NCBI GenBank assembly: GCA_009778065.1
Contig: WRKM01000012.1
Coordinates: forward strand, 25,136-89,135
Source: Oscillospiraceae bacterium
GTDB lineage: Bacteria > Bacillota > Clostridia > Oscillospirales > Ruminococcaceae
Direction of reading: 5' to 3'
DNA: 64,000 nt
This document shows, piece after piece, positions 27,161 through 36,512 of the stretch. Within the stretch, counting starts at the first letter, position 1. Each line of letters opens with the position of its first letter. The notes below the pieces were generated by a model. That model was not told where the DNA came from, ran no database searches, and saw only the letters and a program-made list of their open reading frames with translations. The translations under genes were made by a program, and so were the position numbers.

Positions 27161-28828
27161 TTAAATGCCAATTGTCAACTGTAAACTGTCAGATGTCATA
27201 TCGTCTCCTAAAACTATTTTTTTCAACTCTTTCTTTCTGCCCTCTAAGTCAAGTTCTGTGACTTTTGTATAGGTTCTGTTCCCGTCGTCTGTTTTTTCAA
27301 TCAGCAGATGCTTGTCCGCTTTCGCGGCAATTGAGGCTAAGTGCGTCACGCAAAGCACCTGTCTTCTCTTAGCGATTTCTGCAAGCTTTAGCGCGACCTT
27401 TTGCGCCGCTGTTCCACTGATTCCCGTATCTATTTCGTCAAAAATCATGGTGGGCGTACCGTCACTCTCTGCTAAAACCGCCTTCAGCGCAAGCATAATT
27501 CTTGAGAGTTCTCCTCCGGATGCGATTTTCGCGAGCGGTTTAGGCTCTTCCCCTCTGTTTGGGGAAATCATTATTTCCACATTGTCCATGCCCGTCACGG
27601 TTATCTTATCTTGCCAAAGCTCAAAAAAAATCTCCACGCCCGGCATATTTAAAAAAAATAACTCTTCTTTAATTCTCGCCGCAAGCTCTGCGGCGGCTTT
27701 TTTTCTTTTTTCTGTTATTTTTTCTGCCAACCTTTTTAGGTTGTCTCCTTGTTTTTTTCGCTCTGCAACAAGCTTTTCTGTCAAGCCCTCTGAATGTTCA
27801 AGCTCTTCAAGTTCGTCCTGCCATTTTTTAGCTTGTTCTATTAACTCATCTGTATCAAGCTTGTATTTTCGCTTTAGATGAAGTATCTCACTCATTCTTT
27901 CTTCAAGCCGCGCAATCTGTGCGGGGTCAAAATCGTCTGTACTGAGGGCGGATATTTCACTCTTTAGGTCTTTAAGCTCGATTTCTGCAATTTCAAGACG
28001 TTTCGACAACTCGCCGCCGTTCGGCAAAAACTCTGCGATTTCCGTAATACGGATACGGCATCGGTTTATTAAATCCACCGCACCGGGTAATGCCCCGCCG
28101 TCACCTGAAAGGCAGGTTTGCGCTTCAATCGTATTTTGTACTATCTCTGCCCCGTTACGTAGCTTTAAGAGTCTGTCCGCTGTTTCAGCCTCCTCGCCAT
28201 GTTTCAACCTATATGAGTTTACATCATCTGCTTTTTCCTTTAACAGCGCGATTCTTTCAGCTTTCATATTCTCGTCTGTCTGTAGCTTCTTTATTCTTTT
28301 TGAAAGTTCGGAAAACCCCCTAAAACAATTTGCGTACTCTTCTAAATCGTCTGTCAACTTTCCGAAGTTGTCAAGCAATTCTCGTTGCCGAACGGTATCT
28401 GTCAGCGTGTATGAATCATGCTGTCCGTGAATGTCAATAAGCTCCGCCGCCACATCGCGAAGTGCCGTTACTGTCGCGGGTTTATTATTAATCCGCGCTG
28501 TGCTTTTACCGTCTGAGAAGATTTCGCGGCTTAAAATCAGCATGTTCGGCAGCGTTTCATCGTTAAAATCCGAACCAAAGCCGTATTCGGACAACACGCA
28601 CACGGTTTTCTCGTTAATGTCGGTGAAAACAGCGGAAATCTGAGCTTTAGCCGCGCCGCTTCTGACTAAATCCTTCGACGCTCTGCCGCCCAAAATTGCT
28701 TTCACTGCACCTATGAGGATGCTTTTTCCCGCACCCGTTTCACCTGTAAAGACGTTGAAGCCCTGTCCAAACTTTACGGACGTCTCTTCTATTACGGCTA
28801 AATTTTCAATGTAGAGTTCTTTAAGCAT
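27161..28828 (-). CDS. recN: DNA repair protein RecN
   Basis: This 555-residue SMC-like ATPase takes part in repair of double-strand breaks. It has a Walker A motif GETGAGKS near residues 30-37, long central coiled coils (about 150-370) and the C-terminal ABC signature LAKIASGGELSRIMLALK followed by the Walker B region TMIFDEIDTGISG. It is the last gene of the housekeeping operon, 2 bp after argR, which is the usual order in clostridia. Confidence 0.97.
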   Translation of the reverse strand: MLKELYIENLAVIEETSVKFGQGFNVFTGETGAGKSILIGAVKAILGGRASKDLVRSGAAKAQISAVFTDINEKTVCVLSEYGFGSDFNDETLPNMLILSREIFSDGKSTARINNKPATVTALRDVAAELIDIHGQHDSYTLTDTVRQRELLDNFGKLTDDLEEYANCFRGFSELSKRIKKLQTDENMKAERIALLKEKADDVNSYRLKHGEEAETADRLLKLRNGAEIVQNTIEAQTCLSGDGGALPGAVDLINRCRIRITEIAEFLPNGGELSKRLEIAEIELKDLKSEISALSTDDFDPAQIARLEERMSEILHLKRKYKLDTDELIEQAKKWQDELEELEHSEGLTEKLVAERKKQGDNLKRLAEKITEKRKKAAAELAARIKEELFFLNMPGVEIFFELWQDKITVTGMDNVEIMISPNRGEEPKPLAKIASGGELSRIMLALKAVLAESDGTPTMIFDEIDTGISGTAAQKVALKLAEIAKRRQVLCVTHLASIAAKADKHLLIEKTDDGNRTYTKVTELDLEGRKKELKKIVLGDDMTSDSLQLTIGI

Positions 28829-28830
28829 TT

Positions 28831-29265
28831 TTATAACAACCCTAATATTTTCTCATATATTTCTTTAGCGTCTTTTTCTGCCCGCGCCAAAACGAATACC
28901 GTGTCATCACCCGCGATTGTCCCGACCACACGCGGAAAGTTCATACGGTCAAACGCCGCACATGCCGCTCCCGCCCAGCCCGGATAACATTTAAGCACAG
29001 CAGTATTAAGGGCGTAATCCACACTTATTACCGCCTGTTTAAAAAAATCTGCGGACACAGGAGCCAAAGCCGCACCCCCTTTTACGTAGCGGCTTATTCC
29101 GTTCTCGGCTTTTTTTTCGAGCTTCAGTTCTTTTATATCGCGTGAAATTGTCGCTTGCGTAACCTCAAAGCCGAGCTTTTTAAGCTCCGCGAGCAACATT
29201 TCCTGATTCTCTATCTCGCTTTCTCGTATAACAGAGAGGATTGCGTTAAGCCGCTTTTTACGCAT
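28831..29265 (-). CDS. argR: Arginine repressor ArgR/AhrC
   Basis: This 144-residue protein regulates arginine metabolism. The N-terminal winged helix has LAELKKLGFEVTQATISRDIKEL, and the C-terminal domain keeps the arginine-binding GTIAGDDTVFVLAR region. The start overlaps the upstream zinc-ribbon gene by 8 bp. No arginine biosynthesis gene is present here; the linkage to recN is a conserved feature of Firmicutes rather than a functional clue. Confidence 0.95.
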   Translation of the reverse strand: MRKKRLNAILSVIRESEIENQEMLLAELKKLGFEVTQATISRDIKELKLEKKAENGISRYVKGGAALAPVSADFFKQAVISVDYALNTAVLKCYPGWAGAACAAFDRMNFPRVVGTIAGDDTVFVLARAEKDAKEIYEKILGLL

Positions 29266-29644
29266 GACTGAAAAGCTCCTGCTTTTTCTTTTCTGCGATG
29301 GCTATTTCGTTCATTGCGGCTTCGATTTTTGCGTCAACTAACGCCATCTCGTCTTGAATCGCGAGCTTAGAGGCTTTACCGAGTATACTCCTGCGGTTAA
29401 GACGCGTTTGCAATTCGTCTTTAGCGGCGTTGTGTCCGCTTATTTCCCCTTTTAGTATGTCGATTTTTTCGTCATACTTTTTAATAAGTTCGCTTTTAAG
29501 CTTGGCTTCATCTGCCATTTCATCGTTGAACGTCGTCCTTTCAAACAGAAAGGGCGTCCCGCAACTGACACATACCGCTTCTTTTTGGGTCGGGTCGATT
29601 TGCAGATTCTCACCGCATTTTGTACATTTTGCAATAAATGTCAT
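29258..29644 (-). CDS. Zinc-ribbon and coiled-coil protein
   Basis: This 128-residue protein begins with a four-Cys zinc ribbon, CTKC at residues 7-10 and CVSC at 25-28, followed by a helical coiled-coil-like region (about 45-125). An AGGAGG site lies in front of the ATG. It sits between nadK and argR in the operon. No function can be assigned from the sequence. Confidence 0.75.
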   Translation of the reverse strand: MTFIAKCTKCGENLQIDPTQKEAVCVSCGTPFLFERTTFNDEMADEAKLKSELIKKYDEKIDILKGEISGHNAAKDELQTRLNRRSILGKASKLAIQDEMALVDAKIEAAMNEIAIAEKKKQELFSHA

Positions 29645-29662
29645 AAATTCCTCCTGAAAGTG

Positions 29663-30478
29663 TTATTTTAACGGTTTCATAAGCTTATTTCTGACCGCGC
29701 AGTAAAAACCGCCGCCGTCAAGCTCAATGAGTGCAAGCCGTAATGCCGACTTGCTTATAACCGCACTTTCGCCTTTTTTTAACCTGATTTCCGCATCTCC
29801 GTCTACCGAGACATAGACAGCATGACCGTCGTCTGCTTCATTTATCGCCGCCGCTGTGAGTTTCACGATTACCGGAGACTCCGCCGATAAAATCATCGGT
29901 CTGCCAAACAATGAATGAGCGCACAGCGGTGTAAGCTCCATACAATCCATCCATGGCTCTATAATAGGACCGCCCGCCGACAGCGCGTATGCCGTAGAGC
30001 CTGTGGGTGTACTTAAAATTAATCCGTCTGCGCGGAATTGTGAAATAGTTATACCGTTACTGCTGACCTCAAAATCTGGTAGCTTCGCGCCGGGTTCTCT
30101 GCTGAATACAGCATCATTTAGTGCAGAAAACTTCTGCCCGTTTATTTCAACATCGAGCATCATTCTTGAACAGGTACGCCACTTTTTTTCTTTAAGCAGT
30201 TTTAGTTTATCCAACTCGTCAAACTCGACAGATGTTATAAATCCGAGTCTGCCTGTATTTATACCGAGCAGGGGTTTTCCGAGCCTTGCGGCAGTTTTCC
30301 CGTGGCTTAATATAGTCCCGTCTCCGCCCACAGTGACAATAAAATCGCAATCGCCGTGAGCTTCTTCGGAGTATTCAGCTTCATAGCCTAATTCGCGTAA
30401 TTTATCCCTCACCGCATTAACCTTTTCACAGTTGGGGTCGTCTTTCTTTTTCGCGTTCTTACAAATAATTACTTTCAT
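29663..30478 (-). CDS. nadK: NAD kinase
   Basis: This 271-residue enzyme phosphorylates NAD to NADP. The motif VGGDGTILSHG (about residues 49-60) and NTGRLGF are diagnostic, followed by the second conserved block RADGLILSTPTGSTAYALSAGGP. It is 6 bp downstream of tlyA, in the standard dxs-tlyA-nadK-argR-recN order. Confidence 0.97.
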   Translation of the reverse strand: MKVIICKNAKKKDDPNCEKVNAVRDKLRELGYEAEYSEEAHGDCDFIVTVGGDGTILSHGKTAARLGKPLLGINTGRLGFITSVEFDELDKLKLLKEKKWRTCSRMMLDVEINGQKFSALNDAVFSREPGAKLPDFEVSSNGITISQFRADGLILSTPTGSTAYALSAGGPIIEPWMDCMELTPLCAHSLFGRPMILSAESPVIVKLTAAAINEADDGHAVYVSVDGDAEIRLKKGESAVISKSALRLALIELDGGGFYCAVRNKLMKPLK

Positions 30479-30484
30479 TTTTTG

Positions 30485-31213
30485 TCATTTCCTTTTTATA
30501 CAATTAAAGTAATATAAAAACTCCCTGTTCTTTCCTTCTTCATTTAATTTCGACGGCGTTATGCCTATTGTCTTAAAGCCCTGTTCTTCGGTAAATTGTT
30601 TTAAATCTTCAATAACCGCATTTATTATTTTCTCGTCTTTAATCACGCCGTTTTTAAAATGTCTGTTACCTGCTTCAAACTGCGGTTTGATTAAAACTAC
30701 GCACTCGCCTTGTTCTTTCAAAAATTTTTTAAAACACGGAATCACGCATTTAAGCGATATAAAAGATAAGTCTGCCGTTATGAAATCGACTTTTTCCGAT
30801 ATTTCAAGCGTTCTTATATCCTGTTTTTCCATGCTTATGACCTTCGGGTTATTCCGCAGGCTTTCATGGAGCTGTTCACTGCCGACATCAACGGCATAAA
30901 CCCTTTTCGCGCCGTTTTTAAGCATATAATCCGTGAAACCTCCTGTCGATGCCCCTGCATCAAGGCAGACAAGCCCCGAAAAATTAATCCCGAAAACCTC
31001 TGCGGCTGTTTCAAGCTTATATCCTGCCCGTCCGACATACCTCGGCGGCGCGGCTATCTCCACACGCTCATCAGCGGTTATTAAATATGAGGGTTTTGTA
31101 ACAGCTATGCAGTTTACCGTGACCATTCCGTTTAAAATAAACTCGCGAGCCTTGTTGCGGCTCTCTGCCAGACCCGTTTCATAAATAAATATATCAAGTC
31201 TCTTACTGTTCAT
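30485..31213 (-). CDS. tlyA: TlyA-family rRNA methyltransferase
   Basis: This 242-residue protein has an N-terminal S4 RNA-binding domain (residues 1-60) and an FtsJ-like methyltransferase domain with LDAGASTGGFTDYML as the SAM-binding motif. Known TlyA proteins 2'-O-methylate cytidines in 16S and 23S rRNA. It lies between dxs and nadK with gaps of 6 bp on each side. Confidence 0.93.
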   Translation of the reverse strand: MNSKRLDIFIYETGLAESRNKAREFILNGMVTVNCIAVTKPSYLITADERVEIAAPPRYVGRAGYKLETAAEVFGINFSGLVCLDAGASTGGFTDYMLKNGAKRVYAVDVGSEQLHESLRNNPKVISMEKQDIRTLEISEKVDFITADLSFISLKCVIPCFKKFLKEQGECVVLIKPQFEAGNRHFKNGVIKDEKIINAVIEDLKQFTEEQGFKTIGITPSKLNEEGKNREFLYYFNCIKRK

Positions 31214-31219
31214 AAAACC

Positions 31220-33025
31220 CTACAGTCCGGCAAAATCCTTCATACTCTGTGCGTCAAAGCCGCATAACTGCATCTGTCTTTCCACATCTGCAACAGGCAC
31301 AAAGCCTTCAATTCCTCGCATTTTATAATTAACAGCCGAATTTATTTTAAGCGAAAGTTGTTCTGCTACACCGCCCTTTGCCGAACCCTCCTCGAAAAAA
31401 ACGACGTTTTCATAACATCCGACAACTTCTAAAACCTCCTTGGGTATAGGGTTCAATTGAATCAGTCTAAGCACGTCCGCGCCGTGCTTTAAAAGCTTTT
31501 GCGCAGTTTTCGCGGGTCTGCCGTAAGTAATTATTAATGTTTTTGCGCGTCCCTCGCTCTTGTATAAAACATAATTAGTGCATGCCTTTTCGCCGGGTAA
31601 TCCGCGAATGACTGCTCGCGGATAACGCACAGCGGCTATTCCATCGTCCTCGTATAGTGCCTTTTCCAAACAAAGGCGAAGTTCGGCAAGGCTGTACGGC
31701 GCATAAACTGTCGTACCGGGAATCAGCGAAAGCAATCCCACATCAAAGGTTCCCTGATGAGTAGGTCCGTCTTCGCCGCTTAGTCCCGCACGGTCAATAG
31801 CCAAAACAATCCGCAGATTCTCAATAGCCGCATCATGCAGGAGTTGGTCAAAGCACCTCTGCATAAAAGTACTGTAAACAGCAAAAACGGGGAGCATGTT
31901 TTGTGCAGCTAATCCCGCCGCAAAGGTCGCGGCGTGTGCCTCGGCTATGCCCACATCGAAAAAGCGTTCGGGGAATTGTTTAGCGAAATAATTGCACCCC
32001 GTCGCATACTTCATCGCGGCGGTGATTAAACAGATTCGGTTATCTAACCCGCCGAGCCGCGCTATTTCTTTGCCGAACGCATCGGAATAAGCTTCGGGAG
32101 TTTTTTCGGGAGATTTTGCCGCAGACGCACGCTTCGCGCCGATTCCGTGATAGTGTCCCGCGTTTTCTTCTGCGGGGACATACCCTTTACCTTTTTTTGT
32201 TTTAATGTGAATAAGGCAGGGTTTATTCAATCCTTTAACAAGTTCAAAAATATAGATAAGCTCTTCGAGATTATGACCGTCCACGGGTCCAAAGTATTTA
32301 AAACCTAAGTTTTCAAAAAGGTTATTAGGGATAAGCGCGCTTTTAACAACCCTTTTAGTCCCCCCTACTACATCTGAAACGCCTTTTCCGATAAAACTGT
32401 TTCCGAGTATATTCTTTACTCGATTTTTGGCTTCATAATAGCCTTTTGTTCGGATTTGCGACAGATAAGAAGCTAATGCGCCTGAGCTTTTTGAGATACA
32501 CATACCGTTGTCATTTAAAATGACCGTTAACCCGCCCTGCAATTTCCCTGCATTGTTCAACCCTTCATATATTCCGCCCCCCGTGAAAGAGCCGTCGCCT
32601 GCTATTACAACAACATTACCCTCCTCGCCCTTTAGGTTGTTCGCAACAGCAATTCCAAGCCCCGCCGAAACCGAAACACTCGAATGTCCGCCGATAAAGG
32701 CGTCATGTTCCGACTCTGAGGGCTTCGGGAATCCCGAAATCCCGTTTTCACGGCGCAGTTTATCAAAATCAGAAAATCTGCCCGTGAGGATTTTATGGGT
32801 ATACGCCTGATGTCCCACATCAAAAACAAATTTATCCCGCGGCGTATCATATACCGAGTGTAAAGCGACTATTAACTCCACCGTACCGAGATTAGACGCC
32901 AAATGACCGCCGTTTCTCGAAACAACGGATATTAAAAAGCTTCGGATTTCAGCGCAGAGAGCGTTTTTTTCTTCTAAAGGCAGGCTTTTTACTCTTTCAG
33001 GGGTAATCTCGCTGTTAAGATACAA
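31220..33025 (-). CDS. dxs: 1-Deoxy-D-xylulose-5-phosphate synthase
   Basis: This 601-residue thiamin-diphosphate enzyme makes the first intermediate of the MEP isoprenoid pathway from pyruvate and glyceraldehyde 3-phosphate. It has GGHLASNLG at the N-terminus, the thiamin-diphosphate motif GDGSFTGGGIYEGLNN, and DRAGLSGEDGPTHQG in the central domain. The start codon is TTG, supported by a CGGAGG site 9 bases upstream. Its neighbour ispA uses the isoprenoid units produced. Confidence 0.97.
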   Translation of the reverse strand: MYLNSEITPERVKSLPLEEKNALCAEIRSFLISVVSRNGGHLASNLGTVELIVALHSVYDTPRDKFVFDVGHQAYTHKILTGRFSDFDKLRRENGISGFPKPSESEHDAFIGGHSSVSVSAGLGIAVANNLKGEEGNVVVIAGDGSFTGGGIYEGLNNAGKLQGGLTVILNDNGMCISKSSGALASYLSQIRTKGYYEAKNRVKNILGNSFIGKGVSDVVGGTKRVVKSALIPNNLFENLGFKYFGPVDGHNLEELIYIFELVKGLNKPCLIHIKTKKGKGYVPAEENAGHYHGIGAKRASAAKSPEKTPEAYSDAFGKEIARLGGLDNRICLITAAMKYATGCNYFAKQFPERFFDVGIAEAHAATFAAGLAAQNMLPVFAVYSTFMQRCFDQLLHDAAIENLRIVLAIDRAGLSGEDGPTHQGTFDVGLLSLIPGTTVYAPYSLAELRLCLEKALYEDDGIAAVRYPRAVIRGLPGEKACTNYVLYKSEGRAKTLIITYGRPAKTAQKLLKHGADVLRLIQLNPIPKEVLEVVGCYENVVFFEEGSAKGGVAEQLSLKINSAVNYKMRGIEGFVPVADVERQMQLCGFDAQSMKDFAGL

Positions 33026-33045
33026 ATTTTTTATCCTCCGATTTG

Positions 33046-33534
33046 TTATGAAGACACAAGCGTTCCGACTATTATACCGAGGAACGCACCGAAAAACACC
33101 TCAAGCGGAGAGTGTCCCAAAAATTCTTTTAAATGCTCTTTCTTTTCGTCTATGTTTTCTTTGTTTATTTCTCCGATTCCGGCGATACCGGAGCGTTCCT
33201 CTCCTTCAAGCTCTTCTATTACGTCCTTTATTTTATTTATTTCTCGCGCGTGCATACCGGCGGCACGCCGCACCCCCGAAGCATCGTACATAACTATCAG
33301 AGCCAGAATTGCCGACAGGGCGAAAAAAGGGGACTCGAACCCGTAAATTACAGCCAAAGACGATGACAAAGCGCAGACCGCCGCCGAATGTGACGAGGGC
33401 ATCCCCCCCGCGCCGAACAGCCTTTCGGTGTTTATTCTTTTCTTACGTATAATGTAGTCGATGTTTTTAATCAGCTGTGCGATAAACCAGCTTGCCACCG
33501 CCGCAATAAGCGGTACATTGTATAAGTTAAACAT
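33046..33534 (-). CDS. Divergent PAP2 family (DUF212) membrane protein
   Basis: This 162-residue membrane protein matches the DUF212 family, related to acid phosphatase/vanadium haloperoxidase enzymes. GGMPSSHSAAVCALSSSLA contains the conserved SxH motif; VMYDASGVRRAAGMHAREIN is the second conserved block. Its position between ispA and dxs suggests action on isoprenoid phosphates, but this is inference. Confidence 0.85.
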   Translation of the reverse strand: MFNLYNVPLIAAVASWFIAQLIKNIDYIIRKKRINTERLFGAGGMPSSHSAAVCALSSSLAVIYGFESPFFALSAILALIVMYDASGVRRAAGMHAREINKIKDVIEELEGEERSGIAGIGEINKENIDEKKEHLKEFLGHSPLEVFFGAFLGIIVGTLVSS

Positions 33535-33535
33535 A

Positions 33536-34408
33536 TTAATTTTCCCTGCTCAATAAATTTTTTGTAAGCTCTGTTAAAAACTTTTTACTTTGGGAAACCG
33601 ACAGATTTTCAAGTAAGCTCAAAGCCTCTTTCGTATATTTCTCGGCGTCCCGCCCTGCCTTTTCGAGTCCGACTAATGAAACATAGGTCGTTTTTTTATT
33701 TCTCGCGTCACTGTTCACAGGCTTGCCTAAAACCGCCTCACTGCTTATCTCGTCGAGAATATCATCGGTTATTTGAAACGCCAAGCCGAGGTTGTACGCA
33801 TATTCGGCGGCATTTTTGAGTGCTTTTTCATCAGCCCCTGCAATTATACAACCCGAAACACAACAAGCCTGTAAAAGCGTGCAAGTTTTCATTCTATACA
33901 TTTGCAAAACTTTTTCGGAATCAACGTCCTCAGCCTCCCTCTCATAACGCATATCCAATTTCTGACCGCCATAAACGCCCTCTACGCCCATATAAGCGCA
34001 GATTTCTTTTATTAAGCGCGATGCACTTTGCGGCAGGGCTTCGGCGATTTTTCTAAATGCAGAATACGCCATCGCACTTGCCGCCAAAACTGCTTCAGCT
34101 TCTGAAAAAGCGATATGACAGGCAGGTTTTCCGCGCCTTAAGTCATCATCGTCCATACAAGGCAGGTCGTCTTGAATAAGCGTTGAGGTATGAAGCATTT
34201 CCAACGCGGCGGCTACAGGCAGAGCTTTTTTTAATTCTCCGCCATACGCCTCACAGAAAGACAGGCACAAAATCGGTCTTACGCGCTTTCCTCCTGCATT
34301 CAGGCTGTGAAAAATCGGCTCGCTTAAAAGCGCGTTTTCAAGCTCAGGCAATTTTAAACAGTCTTCAACGGCTTTTTTATACTCTGCATATTTTTCCGTA
34401 AAATCCAT
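33536..34408 (-). CDS. ispA: Polyprenyl (farnesyl/geranyl) diphosphate synthase
   Basis: This 290-residue enzyme condenses isopentenyl units to farnesyl or geranyl diphosphate. It has both Asp-rich motifs, DDLPCMDDDDLRRGKP (first) and DDILDE (second). The ATG at 34408 gives the usual N-terminus MDFTEKYAEYKKAVE; a GTG at 34456 overlapping xseB is an alternative start with weaker family support. The gene follows xseB and precedes DUF212 and dxs, an isoprenoid group inside the operon. Confidence 0.94.
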   Translation of the reverse strand: MDFTEKYAEYKKAVEDCLKLPELENALLSEPIFHSLNAGGKRVRPILCLSFCEAYGGELKKALPVAAALEMLHTSTLIQDDLPCMDDDDLRRGKPACHIAFSEAEAVLAASAMAYSAFRKIAEALPQSASRLIKEICAYMGVEGVYGGQKLDMRYEREAEDVDSEKVLQMYRMKTCTLLQACCVSGCIIAGADEKALKNAAEYAYNLGLAFQITDDILDEISSEAVLGKPVNSDARNKKTTYVSLVGLEKAGRDAEKYTKEALSLLENLSVSQSKKFLTELTKNLLSREN

Positions 34409-34448
34409 TAGACCGACTTTTCCTTTCGCATACGACTGACCGCCTGTA

Positions 34449-34634
34449 TTATTCACCCGTAAAAATTTCCTTCAGCGCGAGCTGTGCTTCTTCCATCTCC
34501 GCTTTACAGCTACCGGCGAGTTCTGTCGCTTCCGAATAAAGTTTTAAAGCATCTTCAAGGGAAAGTGAGTCGTCGCCCATAAGAGTGCATATTTCACTAA
34601 GCCGCTTCATAGAAGGTTCAAAGTCTTTTTTCAT
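34449..34634 (-). CDS. xseB: Exodeoxyribonuclease VII small subunit
   Basis: This 61-residue helical protein is the small subunit of exonuclease VII, with LSLEDALKLYSEATELAGSCKAEMEEAQ as the conserved helix pair. The gene begins 2 bp after xseA and is followed by ispA, the usual order. Length is within the family's 60-85 range. Confidence 0.93.
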   Translation of the reverse strand: MKKDFEPSMKRLSEICTLMGDDSLSLEDALKLYSEATELAGSCKAEMEEAQLALKEIFTGE

Positions 34635-34636
34635 TT

Positions 34637-35779
34637 TTAAGTCCTCTCCTTTACAACGACCGTCAAGCTTCCGTTTGCTAATCTGACGAAAAGCTCATCG
34701 TTTATCCGTATTTTTTCAGAGCTTTTTACAGCCCTGCCTTTTATATCGAACACAGCCGCATATCCCCTTGCGAAAACCTTTTCAGGGCTGAGAGCGTTTA
34801 TAATGTTAACGGCAGATTCAAGCTCCCTCTTTTTATGTAAAACTAAATTTTTTATTCCTTTGCTTATCTCGTGTTCTAAGAACTTGAGCCTGTCTTGCTT
34901 CTTTTCAAGTATCGCGAACACCCTCCGCTTTAAGTCGGCGAGCATATTATCTAAATAAAGCGGCAGTTCTGACAAATCCGGCGTAACAAGCTCTGCCGCC
35001 GCCGTGGGCGTAGGTGCGCGTAAATCCGCCGCAAAGTCGGCAATTGTAAAATCGGTTTCATGTCCGACCGCCGAAACGACCGGGATTCTGCACGCATAAA
35101 TTTCCCGCGCTAACGTCTCGTCATTAAACGCCCATAAATCCTCTGCCGCGCCGCCGCCCCTTGCTATTATCACTAAGTCTGCGTCCGTACCGCCTGCGGC
35201 ACGAAGCGCGTTTGTGAGCGAAGCGGACGCATCCTTCCCCCCCACGAGTACAGGAAAGAGTAATAATTCCGGTAACGGATAACGCCTCGAAAAAACCGAA
35301 ATCATATCCTGTAATACCGCACCGCCCTTTGAGGTAATCAGACAGATTTTTTTAGGGTATTCGGGCAAAGTCCTGTTGTTTGAAAAAATATTTTCTTTTT
35401 CGAGCTTTTCCTTGAGCTTTAAAAACGTCTCATAAATATTCTCTTCGCCCCGCCCTGTTTCGGCTTTTTCGAGAGAAGCCGCATAAAGCTGATATACGCC
35501 GTCCCGCTCATAAACGCCGACCCTGCCGCGAGCTATTACATTTTGCCCGTTTTCGGGCATAAAGCTCAGTCTCTCCGCCTCATGAGAAAACATCGCACAT
35601 TTTAGCGTGCTTTGGCTGTCTTTGAGTGTAAAATACATATGCCCTGATTTATAGTGGCAGACAAAATTTGAAAGCTCACCTTCCACATACAGGTCTGAAA
35701 ATTCAGGGTCTTTCTTAAAATTAAGGGCTATGCGGCGATTTACCTGTGAAACTGTCGCAACAAAACGATTGTTTTCCAT
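34637..35779 (-). CDS. xseA: Exodeoxyribonuclease VII large subunit
   Basis: This 380-residue subunit degrades single-stranded DNA. It has the N-terminal OB-fold (residues about 10-105) and the catalytic domain with LITSKGGAVLQDMISVFSRRYP, IIARGGGAAEDLWAFNDE and VSAVGHETDFTIADFAADLRAPTPTAAAEL. It is somewhat shorter than the Escherichia coli enzyme because the C-terminal coiled coil is shorter. A GGAAAAAGGAAG region serves as the ribosome binding site. Confidence 0.96.
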   Translation of the reverse strand: MENNRFVATVSQVNRRIALNFKKDPEFSDLYVEGELSNFVCHYKSGHMYFTLKDSQSTLKCAMFSHEAERLSFMPENGQNVIARGRVGVYERDGVYQLYAASLEKAETGRGEENIYETFLKLKEKLEKENIFSNNRTLPEYPKKICLITSKGGAVLQDMISVFSRRYPLPELLLFPVLVGGKDASASLTNALRAAGGTDADLVIIARGGGAAEDLWAFNDETLAREIYACRIPVVSAVGHETDFTIADFAADLRAPTPTAAAELVTPDLSELPLYLDNMLADLKRRVFAILEKKQDRLKFLEHEISKGIKNLVLHKKRELESAVNIINALSPEKVFARGYAAVFDIKGRAVKSSEKIRINDELFVRLANGSLTVVVKERT

Positions 35780-35794
35780 TCTTCCTTTTTCCGC

Positions 35795-36493
35795 CTATTT
35801 CCCTGTTAACAGAACAAAATCATCAATATAAATATCGTTTACATCGACATCTGTGTTCTCCTCGCTGTTTGTTTCCTTATACGTTTCGAGGTAAACCATT
35901 ACCGCAGAGTATCGGCTCGCGTTTATCTCTTTTTTACCGCGAAGCAATACCCAACCGTCCGAGGTCGCATAATTCGGAGGATAGCGTGTATCCCAGTCGT
36001 CCTCTCCGCTACCTACCGGCAGTCTGAACTTTGACAGAACCCCTCTATAATCGCAATAGTCATCGAAAACCTCAAAATTCGGAAAATCTATACTGCACCC
36101 GACTTCGTACATTTCCGACATTATACGAATCCGTGCAGGGTTCGCGTCGGGGCGTAATTTTACCCATACCATGACCTCATAATTGAAAACGCCGGGCTTC
36201 AGATACTTCGTTATATCGAGTGCCGCGCCGTTCCAACTCTCCCTGCGTCCGTAAACCTTCATGCAGTGAGAACCGCTGTGGGCTTCTTCGTCAGTTTTTT
36301 CGACGACTACCTTATAATTATTATAATCATAATGCTCCGGTAAAGGCGTTCGCGCATACCAACCGTCTAAGTCTTGTTCAAAATCATTTGAATACAGCAC
36401 TCTGTCAGGTTCGTATTCAAAAGAGAACACCTCATCCTCTTCCGTCCAGTATTTTTCGTTTTTAGGGTCTTTTGGTTTTCTTTTTAAAAGCAT
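35795..36493 (-). CDS. Carbohydrate-binding-module-like protein without signal peptide
   Basis: This 232-residue protein resembles CBM4/9-type beta-sandwich modules: VLYSNDFEQDLDGWYAR near residue 33, HSGSHCMKVYGRRESWNGAALDITKYLKPG, then VMVWVKLRPD and DIYIDDFVLLTG at the end, which is the standard closing strand. The N-terminus MLLKRKPKDPKNEKYW is basic, with no signal peptide or membrane helix, so export by the usual route is not predicted. It lies between nusB and xseA, 15 and 20 bp from its neighbours. A binding partner cannot be named. Confidence 0.72.
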   Translation of the reverse strand: MLLKRKPKDPKNEKYWTEEDEVFSFEYEPDRVLYSNDFEQDLDGWYARTPLPEHYDYNNYKVVVEKTDEEAHSGSHCMKVYGRRESWNGAALDITKYLKPGVFNYEVMVWVKLRPDANPARIRIMSEMYEVGCSIDFPNFEVFDDYCDYRGVLSKFRLPVGSGEDDWDTRYPPNYATSDGWVLLRGKKEINASRYSAVMVYLETYKETNSEENTDVDVNDIYIDDFVLLTGK

Positions 36494-36512
36494 TTTCGGT
36501 TCAACCCTTTCG

